Shown one piece after another: positions 56,022-64,000 of a DNA stretch of 64,000 nt. The stretch lies in assembly GCA_037043015.1 (NCBI GenBank), contig CM073321.1, positions 625,001-689,000 on the forward strand. Direction: 5' to 3'. The position numbers and the translations under genes were made by a program. Numbering within the stretch: position 1 is the stretch's first letter; each line of letters begins with the position of its first letter. The notes under the pieces were generated by a model that worked only from the letters and a program-made list of their open reading frames with translations, did no database searches and was not told the DNA's origin. This stretch comes from Bryum argenteum. Its lineage: Eukaryota > Streptophyta > Bryopsida > Bryales > Bryaceae.

Positions 56022-56254
56022 AGTAGCCAGGGGTGCCTACGAGTAGGTTGGTAGGTGGCTGCCAACCCTAATTGCATTTAAAGCAACACCGTCATTTGAA
56101 ATCTTCTCTGATTTGAGTGTCAAATCGAGTAACATCAACGAAGATCATAGCCGCCTACGCACATGATGTTCTTCTTCCTCCTTGCACTCCTATTTTCCGC
56201 CATGGCTGTCATTTTGCAGCAAAATCTGTATTTTTCTGATCGATTTGGAGAGAG

Positions 56255-59200
56255 ATGGAGTCAAGTGAGGGAACGACAGTAGTGGGAGCGAGTGACGAGG
56301 TTGGAGAAGAAGAGATCGTGGAGGAGACGCTCATTACCGTCACAGCATCCGGCAGCACCGATAACGACAAATCAGACGCCGATTCTGACGCCAAAGCGGC
56401 CGGCGAGAACAGCGACGGATCTGACGATAGAAAAAGTGACGACGACGAGGGCCACAGTGAGAAGGAGGACGTCAGCGACGGTGAAGCAAACAACAAAGGT
56501 GACGGTGACGAAGGCGAGGGTGACGAGGGAGAGTGTAGGAGTAGTTCGGCTGCAGAGAGTGACGGTGAGGAGGGCGATGGTGAGGAGAAGGCCGAGGGTA
56601 CACATAGCGACGGTGAGGAGGGCGAGGGTAAAGAGTGTGAGGACGACGTTGGCAAGGGAAGAGCCAACAGTGAGGGCGAGGGGGGCTCGGGCGACTGTGG
56701 GAGTAGCTCCACTGAAGATAGCGACGCCGAGGAGCCTGACGCCAAACAAGGCACCGATAAGGCCGAGGGTGTGTAGAGAGCGACGGTGACGAGGGGGACG
56801 AGGTGAGGAGGGCGACACGGAAGATTACACCCTCCAACGAAGAAGACGACACCGACTCAAAGACAAAGTCCTCCGCCGAGTCGGTCGACACAAGCAAAGA
56901 CATCCACATCCGACGGCTCGTCAAGAGGCGAAAGACAAAGCGAGGTAAACGGGCACACCCAATGAAGAAGGAGGTTCCGGCACCCGCCTGCGCGTACGAG
57001 CTCCAGAGGCAGAAGAACTTTGAGCGCAATCAGGCCTACCTGAAAGAGCTCGGAATCCCGGGGCTTGCTGCAGGGCTGTCTTCGGCAAAAATTCAGTCCC
57101 CTTCGAAGTCATCACCAGCATCATCGAAGAGGTTAGAGCACGAGTCAAACTCTCTCCACATCAATCTTTGGTCAATCTATGCAAGTTCAGCGGTCTTTGC
57201 ACCATTGCAAATCTCAGTGACCTGGAAGTTCAACACATTTTTCGAAATGTAGCTTTATTTCCACAAATTTCTGCCGGAGTGTTAGAGAGAACTGCAATCC
57301 TTCTCACCGATGTGTTTGAGGACTCCAGGAACGTATCTGACGAAGACCTGATCCGTCCGCCCAGAAGGTCTACGCGTTTGAGACCTGAACGGGATTTGTC
57401 GCCGCCTGTGAGGAGGTCTGGACGCAAGATCACGAAGGACGAGTCAAAATTTTTGACACCGCCGAAGAAGCAGCCACCAAGAGCTGTCAAGAAGGGCAAG
57501 AAGGTTGCTTCGGAGTCGGAATCCACCGCGGACTCAAAATCCAGCGCCGAAGAGGAGGACGAAGAAGAGAACAAGTCGGTAGGGGAGGAACGACCGTTGG
57601 AGCCTCCCGTGAAACGGGCACGTCCGTCTTCACCATCACCGAAAGTGACCCAAGAATCGCGCTCCCAAGACTCCAAAGAGAGCAATTCAATTCGACACAC
57701 TCGCAACCAATCCGCAGGAGTGGAGTGTGAAGAAGCGGGACAACCTTCCCGGCTAGAGGTACCACGACGATACGCCAAGGCACCCTCGGCCATTAGCAAC
57801 ACCGCCAAGGCCCCCTCGACCGTTCTTTGTTTCCTTGATTGAGGATATTATCACAAATACAATACCCACCAAGATGTCGGAGGATACGTGGTCCGGAGAT
57901 GGCTGCCACCTTGACTTCACGACGCCGAATGAGCCGTTCGCGGAATCTAATGTTCGAAGAGAAGTGGTGGATTTCCTACCAAGTGCAACACGTAACATGG
58001 ACGCTCGCGATCATGAGATTGCCGACTTGGACTTGGCAATTGAGGAACAACAACTCCAACTCCTCCGGAAGAAAAGGGCGGCCATGCAGCACGGGCGGGG
58101 TGAGCTTCAACGAGCCGGCGGCGAAGGCCCAAGTAGTCCCGCTCCGGTCGGGTCCTACGATGCTCTTGAAGGCCAAGAGGAGGCAAGTACTCAAGCAACA
58201 AGTGGATGTGCTTCCAATCCGAGAAGGCGAGGGGCAAAAGAGGTTTGTTGTGGAGGTGGACTACTGTGGGATTCCCGGTGGGGATTATCGACAAACGTGG
58301 CTAACATGCTTGCGAGGTCAAACAGAGACATCGACTTCAGCGGCCGACAATTATTCGCAGCATGATATGGGGATGTTGATGGTCGTGAAGGAATCGGTGG
58401 ACAAAGTCTTCGAGTACAAGGGAGGCTTGCGGAGGGTGACGGATAAGGCTTTCCACACCATGTTGAAGGGCCACTCAAGAGTGCAAGGTACCACCAAGAA
58501 ATTGATGCTAGAAGGATCTCCCAAGCCTCCTCATATTAGACAGATCACTGGGTAAATCTTTCAAACTCATAGTGGATGAGCGGAAGATCATGGAAGCGAG
58601 AGAAGATGCGAGCAAACCGGGCACACGTGAAGAGACTCTCCAAGGCCGGGTCGCACGGAAGGGGCCGTGAAGGCCAATCTGTAATGGCCACTCTCACTTA
58701 ATTATGTCATATTGTGATCGATTAGGTTGAGAGCCCATGCGGTGACAATGCGATGATTGACTAATATTCAACTACAAGATGGATTTGTGGCGGCGATGGA
58801 ACTTCAAATGGTCTCCAAGTCGGGAAGAATTAGAGAGAGAAATGGCTCGTGAGAAAGGGGCCCGAAAGCGGAAGGTGGGCAGTGACGTGGTTAGGGAGGT
58901 GTCGGGAGGAAGCAGACTAGAGCCCAGATCACCATCAAGCCGAGTAACTCATTTGGCGTCGGAGACGAACCTGGCCTCTCGCATGTCCGGTATAGAGGCG
59001 AGCATATTGCTCATTATGGAGCATCTGAGAATCCCCATTCCAGGTCCATCATATGCAGCGCAAACAACTCTCCAGCCCTCCGGAGTACGCGCTGCAGCGA
59101 AATCCACACTCAGCCAAACACCCTCGCCTTTGCATTCGGCAGACCTCAACTTAGCTTCTAACCGGGTGGGAAAATCATCACCCAACGGATTTTTTTTTTT

Positions 59201-60587
59201 TCTTGCACCCATTTGAGATGATGAAACTAACTGTAATGTTTCATTTATCGTGTTTATCGTGTTGAAGATGCCCGAATGTGAAATTCGACGACAAATCAAA
59301 TGCGTGCTTCTGCACACAGGTAGCTGAGCGTCCTCCTTCCAGAGCAGATGTCGATGATGGCACACCGGACTTGGAGGTGCTCCGTGAAATCGACGCCATT
59401 GGAATTGTTGCATCAACTTCGCCTACCCCGTTGAAAGAAGACAATGCGGCTCCAAAGGCCGCTCGAAACGGCCAAGAATGACGGAGGTGGAGAAGCTCAA
59501 GCGAACCCGCGAGCAACGCCGGACTCGGGCAAGATCCGACACTACGGTAAGGGTGTAGACCCTGTCTGGAAGGCACCGGCGAAGAGGACCGACGAGCCGC
59601 AGCGTAAAGATAAGGAGGCTAGTGCGAAGGCGGGAACGAGGGGAAAGAGAAGGCCCCCGCCTCGCCAAAGAAAGCGGGAAGGAGAAGAACCTCAACTCCC
59701 CACTAAAGGTAAAGAGGCGATTCTGAAGGCGGGAAGGAGAAGGCCGATGCCCTAGCAAGGGCGACGGGGAAAGAGAAGGCCGACGCCCCAACGAGCAAAG
59801 CGGGGAAGGAGAAGGCCGATGCCCAAGCGAGCAAGGCGGGAATGAGAAGGCGGACGCTCCAACGAGCAAAGCGGCGAAAAAGAAGCCTCGATGCCCCAGC
59901 CGAGCAAAGCGGGGAAGGAGAAGGTCACGCCCTGCGAGCGAGAGCGAGGAAGGAGAAGGCGGTTGCGCCGCCCTGCAAGCAAAACAGGGAATTCAAAGGA
60001 GAGGGCCGATGCGCTTACAAGCAAAACCAGGAAGGAGAAGCCTTTAGAGGAGACCGCAAAAGCAGCCACGAAGGAGACCAAGAAAGGAGCCACGAAGAAA
60101 ACGCCAGATTCCAATGCCGCCACAAAGGAGAAGGCCCGGGGGATAAACAACAATAAATTGGGTGAGGATGGAAAACACCGCCGAACGTCGACTTCAACCG
60201 AGGTCCGGCAATAACTCCTTCGGAAATTCAGTTTATGGAACTGCATTTTAGCAGTTTTCTCTAACATGTGTAACTTACCACCGTTTGCAGGTTCAATTCG
60301 AACCCGGTGACCAAGTGCACATCATGGGCGTTGACGAGGGTGAAGAAGACAAGATCGTAGCCGATGGAGAAGTGCTCAGCGTGGAGGGGGGCACGTTACA
60401 TGGCAGGCAACTAACGGAGGGTATGGTATCGGTACAAGTCCTGAAATGCTACGACAACGACTACGTACTCTATCAGCCCATCACCCTCGATGATCCACCA
60501 AAGACTAAGATGGGCGAGGCACATTTACAAAGGATTGCATGGCCAACCGAATTCCTCCGTCACCCTAGAGTGTTTTCTCTAAGTTAG
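56255..60587 (+). pseudogene. TNPA/TNP1-like gene of CACTA-2
   Basis: Order of parts: a strongly acidic Ser/Asp/Glu/Gly-rich N-terminus (56255-56770), a two-base slip (GTGTGT at about 56769), a basic block (VKRRKTKRGKRAHPMKKE; YELQRQKNFERNQAYLKELG), a Ser/Lys-rich region with RRSTRLRPER and RRSGRKITKD, then VEVDYCGIPGGDYRQTWL to VFEYKGGLRRVTDKAFHTML (about 58250-58490), which matches the conserved region of plant Ptta/En/Spm proteins. A Lys/Glu repeat region (59580-60060) follows, and a final exon (60285-60587; VQFEPGDQVHIMG, GGTLHGRQLTEGMVSVQVLK, GEAHLQRIAWP), the TNP1/En-Spm domain. An acceptor (TTTGCAG|G) precedes the last exon. TNPA binds subterminal motifs. Frame breaks may be introns or mutations. 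Confidence 0.7.
59580..60060. repeat. Degenerate minisatellite in the TNPA-like gene
   Basis: Repeats of the type GCAAAGCGGGGAAGGAGAAG with spacers CCGATGCCC encode Lys/Ala/Glu-rich units such as SKAGKEKADA. Unit lengths vary, so the frame is not kept. Confidence 0.7.
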
Positions 60588-60829
60588 AACGCCGATGCAG
60601 ATTTATAGCACGTAACTTGCATGCATGTATTCTAGATCACAGACAATTACATGTGGTATATGCGGCTTGAACAACATACACCTAAAATTTTGATTCAATT
60701 GCAAACCCATAACTGTGCAGCATTGCTGATTGATATTTAGCAATACTCGTAGCCTATTCTTTCTAGACTCCACGAAAACACATAACACCTTAATTAACAA
60801 CTCACAACCACATGACAAAAATTAGTCAT

Positions 60830-61395
60830 CGCCGATGACACCACATCGCCACTACTCTCGACTATACACAGTCATCCGAGATGACTGCAGTCATCACAAT
60901 TGACTCCAACCAGTCAACTTTGAATCCCTACCTGACTCCTCAAAGTCATATTCACACAATATACGCTCCTTAAAACCGCGACGATGACTGCATGCAGTCA
61001 GCAACCTTTAGATGGCAACGAATCCATTGACTGAATTATGTAAAGTCGTATGACTGCAAATAGTCGTAGTATTATAAGCCACACTCTGCCAGCATGACCA
61101 GACTTAGTCAACCGAATTCACGTAATTCACGACGATCGTTGGATCGTTGCGCTCATAAGTTTTGACTAATCCGAGTCATTCAAACGAAGTCCCAAGTCCA
61201 AATTGTCGAGGTCCCAAAATCGTCGGGAACGCAGCGCATGGGAACGCCGATGTCCGTTTTTGATCATGAGTCAAAATGTCCGAGCGACTTGTCCTTTTGA
61301 CTCGAAATAGTCTTAGTCAAGTTCGAAAAACATGTCCGTTTTTGACTGCTGGCTAGTCAAAAATGCAGTCAAAAAATCCGGGATTTGTACTAGTG
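60830..61395. repeat. Right subterminal region of CACTA-2
   Basis: At least twenty TGACT/AGTCA motifs in both orientations, many as TAGTCAAA or TTTTGACT, ending in TTTGTACTAGTG. Confidence 0.85.
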
Positions 61396-62628
61396 CAAAT
61401 GATATGCCAAGCCTTGCCCGTACTACGAGCCTTGCCGACAAATTCTCTCAGTGCATAGACTACGGGGGCCATCATATCCCGTAATTTTTTGCATTGCTCC
61501 TATAGATTGTCACTCAAAACTACCTTTTTGATCTTGCGGAAGAATTTAATCTTATCTCTAGCTCATATTGTCTCCTTTCAGGTGTAGGCACTAAACATAG
61601 GATCAACAACAACTTGCTGCAATGATGTCTTGACCTCCAACAAGCGATCTATCATTATGAATTGGCTAGCAGATCTTGTTTTCCTACGCATCAATAAGCC
61701 AAATCACGCCTCTTGTTTACAAAACACAGCTAGGGGCAATTGCCGTCCTTTGATAAACTTAACCTTTCTCTTTCCCTATCCATCTTGCCGATCCCCAATC
61801 CTCCAACAACAAGTCCATTGCATGTGCCGCACACCCTTGCATAAATATGTAGATATTTCTAAAGGACTATTCGGGAGGCATTGAGCATTACAAAAGCACT
61901 GTCAGTGCATACTTGGACAATGTTTTCTGGTCCAACTTGTTCTATGTACTTCAACAGGAGAGAATACATGTACATTGTTGTCTTTTCTATGCTAGTAGTA
62001 TCCACAGCTCCAAGAAAAAGCTCTCCAGCCTGAGTCACGTGCATGGCATTCAACAGAGGGCGACTAGTCACCCAAGAACATCCATCCATGGCCAAAGTTC
62101 CTCCAAAGTTCCGAAGGCTCTTCGAGAGTTTACTATCTAGTTTTATTTGTAGCTCAGTCTTTACTTCTCCCAACAACCTTATCCACATGTCATGGTAAGA
62201 TGGTGGAGCATAGGATTTTCTAAATCCAGCAATCCTTGTTACAATTACTTCAAACGTAATATTCCGTGCTACAAAACATGGTATATTTGCTTCATAGATT
62301 TTTTTTGGCCAAATTTTATCTGACTCCCGTAAATCCGCTTTTGCAAAAGTAGCTTCAATTGAAGATTGCTTGATTTCCTTCATAGATTCATAGATGGAGT
62401 GAGGAAACATTCAACAAAAAATCCGTCCAATCTTCTATTATATAGAGGGAACTCCCCGCCACATCTTAAAAATAGATGTCTAATTTGCGTAGGGAGCTTT
62501 GGGCAAAGGGCGGAACTTGGATCGCAATGTCTAGGAATCGTTTCGTACTCATAATGACTCAGATTTTTACTCTTCTTCTTGGAAACTTTTACGAGACATA
62601 ATGAGCATTGTATAAAGGACCTTGACAC
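61396..62628 (-). pseudogene. hAT transposase N-terminal and DUF659-like region
   Basis: An open frame at 62410-61859 reads QSSIEATFAKADLRESDKIW, FRKSYAPPSYHDMWIRLLGE, GGTLAMDGCSWVTSRPLLNA and GPENIVQVCTDSAFVMLNAS, matching hAT transposases with a DUF659 domain (conserved DGW and QV-TD positions; here DGCSW). Upstream (62628-62411) a Cys/His-containing stretch, IQCSLCLVKVSKKK, may be a decayed BED finger. Downstream, in broken frames, SRFLMMDRLLEVKTSLQQVV-type codons continue toward the CACTA. Stops and shifts make it inactive. Confidence 0.8.
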
Positions 62629-62639
62629 TTCGCCTTCCT

Positions 62640-64000
62640 TGTCGGTGTCTACAAACCAAGGCTCATATGAAGCCAGGCCAATTTTGATAAATAGGACACC
62701 TCAAAGTTACAAATGTGGTAGGACCGGTACGTAGGAAAATAAAATGTCAAGAGTTCCTTATGGAAATTTTCACTTCCAAATTCAATGCTTACCAAGCAAT
62801 GTATACATAACCAAATTATGAAGCTAAAAGCTCTTGGAAAGTATTCAAAATTCAGAAGTGAAGTGAGACTTTATGTGTCTTCTTTTATATATCATCGAAC
62901 TCCGAATATAACCATTGCATTTTGAAAATGGCATGCTCTAGGGATCGTTGACCATTGCCACCCAAAGGCCTGAGTCAAAGACCAGTCGCCCAGGCCAACT
63001 GCCAGCCCAGGCCGGTTATCCGGGCCGACAGCCACCGCGGAGGTCAGTCGCTCGGGCCAACAGCCATCCCTGAGGCCAGTCGTCTGGGCACTCCGGCCAA
63101 TCAAAGCACCTTGATGGCGATTTATCCTTTGTAAAAAGTCCAATATCTCTAAGTCACAGACGCTTCCTTAAGCCTGAGCCAATGTTCAAACGACGTGACA
63201 TCTCTGCTCAAAATGTACTCCCAAGTAATCACTCTTGAAGTAATTCCATAAGCTTATATTTAGAAGATGAGACAATTTATGCACTAAGAAGGTCAACACT
63301 TCAAGGTTATTTGTTTGATTCACGATAATAACAACAACCATATGTTTTGAACCAAAAAACTCGAAACCCTAAGCCATTTCGAGTTTAGGATTTCATTCAT
63401 TCATTGATTATACACTCACTTCGTATACCCGGATGGCTATTTTAGCACCGTAGTGCTCAATATTTTATTTATCTTGTTGTTTTGAGATGGCAAATCCATG
63501 TTGCTCGCTATTAAGAATTTTTGAGTACAAATATGACTCCTGTTTTTTTTTTTTAAAATTATGAACTTTTAGGCATCTTAAAGTAGGACTTGACTTCTAA
63601 CGGAGTGGCAATGAAGGTACCGTAGTATAATGATTGAAGTGGTAATGTAGAATTGAATGCGGAGATGCGCTATGTAAGGAGGTTAGCCTGTCTAGGTAGT
63701 ACATCCTTGGCCAACTCCATAAAAGCTCTCTATGACATATTCCTTCTTCCATGACGTTCCTAGCCACCCTCTTCATTTTGTGCAACCTTTGACAAGTGCA
63801 TCGGAAACCAGAAGATTACAATAGAAGATTGGCTGGTAAGATCTCTTCAACAAGATCAATGAGATTGCTTGACCTCAAAAACAAGGACTGCTAATCATTG
63901 ATGTTCTTTTCAGCACACTTTTTATTCCGACCTAATGCCTTACTATAGAGCCTTTTTTCTCCTTAGCTCGGTATTGCTCCCTCTTCTCACCCTTACCTCC
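62640..64000. other. No recognisable gene; GC-rich tandem repeat at 62980-63090
   Basis: Mostly AT-rich DNA. At 62980-63090 three to four degenerate units of about 32-36 bp (GAGGCCAGTCGTCTGGGC-like) form a GC-rich island. A T run is at 63543-63554. Small ORFs here show no signature. Confidence 0.45.

Larger units (their letters stand above)
53468..61395. mobile_element. CACTA-2: large CACTA transposon (7.9 kb main body)
   Basis: Left end CACTAGTACAAA (53468), right end TTTGTACTAGTG (61395), flanked by CAA at 53465-53467 and 61396-61398. Both ends are packed with TGACT/AGTCA motifs (for example TAGTCAAA, TTTTTGACT) typical of CACTA subterminal arrays (60830-61395 on the right). It carries a TNPA/TNP1-like gene in plus orientation. 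No TNPD-type (Transposase_21) catalytic gene is recognisable, so it is probably non-autonomous. Confidence 0.92.
50518..62628 (-). mobile_element. hAT transposon coding region, split by CACTA-2
   Basis: Minus-strand pieces flank the CACTA: N-terminal and DUF659-type part 62628-61396, C-terminal part in three tandem copies at 53467-52925, 52323-51781 and 51180-50518. Joining at the CAA duplication restores one colinear transposase. Terminal inverted repeats and 8-bp duplications of the hAT were not found. Confidence 0.8.

Noticed and set aside
56209-57029. Long minus-strand ORFs opposite the acidic region
   Set aside because: Antisense of a Glu/Asp/Ser repeat gives Ser/Leu/Pro or Val/Thr-rich frames without stops; no signature.
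63597-63785. 62-aa minus ORF near the right edge
   Set aside because: Short, isolated, no start context or family resemblance.
1-64000. Endogenous pararetrovirus or other viral integration
   Set aside because: All RT and integrase remnants fit Ty3/gypsy LTR retrotransposons with LTRs, PBS and target duplications; no coat, movement or envelope gene is seen.

Overview
The window is nuclear DNA of a streptophyte, most likely a land plant, and consists almost entirely of transposable elements nested in one another. The evidence is: LTR retrotransposons primed by initiator tRNA-Met and carrying a chromodomain; a second Ty3/gypsy lineage with a non-Met primer site and a long ORF-bearing 3' region (Tat-like); two CACTA DNA transposons; a split hAT transposase with a DUF659-type domain; a tRNA-like SINE candidate; plant-type TTTAGGG-like interstitial repeats; and interrupted host-like genes (SWIM zinc finger, FCP1-like phosphatase, SET-like fragment). 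No intact cellular gene, rRNA, tRNA or CRISPR array is supported. The species cannot be named from this sequence.

Bases 1-26753 are a stack of one chromovirus family (LTR about 1.45-1.49 kb, ends TGTCAC...GCGACA or TGTCGC..., PBS TGGTATCAGAGC), labelled here E-0 to E-D. E-0 (+; 3' end only, 1-2023) and E-A (+; complete, 2398-9982, 5-bp target duplication TTCAA) both lie in the 3' untranslated part of E-B (-; 2024-2397 and 9983-15564). E-B lies in the pol of E-C (+; 15565-17937). E-D (-; 17938-25586) lies in the 3' part of E-C, and 25587-26753 is probably the truncated 3' LTR of E-C. Every copy is defective, and all share the same losses (the N-terminal half of reverse transcriptase and the C-terminal half of the integrase core). 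This points to a non-autonomous family amplified in trans. E-A/E-B and E-C/E-D form two multi-kilobase inverted repeats.

E-C sits in the gag of a Tat-like element, E-F (-), whose 5' LTR is 27298-28074. E-F interrupts a SWIM zinc-finger gene (28075-32138), which is also split by a 2.2-kb CACTA element (28551-30731, TSD AAT) holding a foldback MITE and a tRNA-like SINE candidate. E-G (-; 32640-36422) is a 3'-truncated relative of E-F. Next come a gag scrap, an unrecognised ORF region, a composite LTR with an inverted core (37843-39793), and the 3' half of another Tat-like element, E-H (+; 39794-about 46433), with RNase H, integrase, a coiled-coil extra ORF and a 3' LTR. An FCP1-like phosphatase pseudogene (46663-48859) is split by a clean solo LTR (47318-48801, TSD AAGGG).

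Bases 50518-62628 are a hAT transposase gene on the minus strand, split by a CACTA element (main body 53468-61395, TSD CAA). The hAT/CACTA boundary has been tandemly triplicated (unit about 1.14 kb). The CACTA carries a degenerate TNPA/TNP1-like gene and, on the opposite strand, a transposase-associated Cys-rich fragment followed by a SET-domain-like fragment. Bases 62640-64000 show no recognisable gene.
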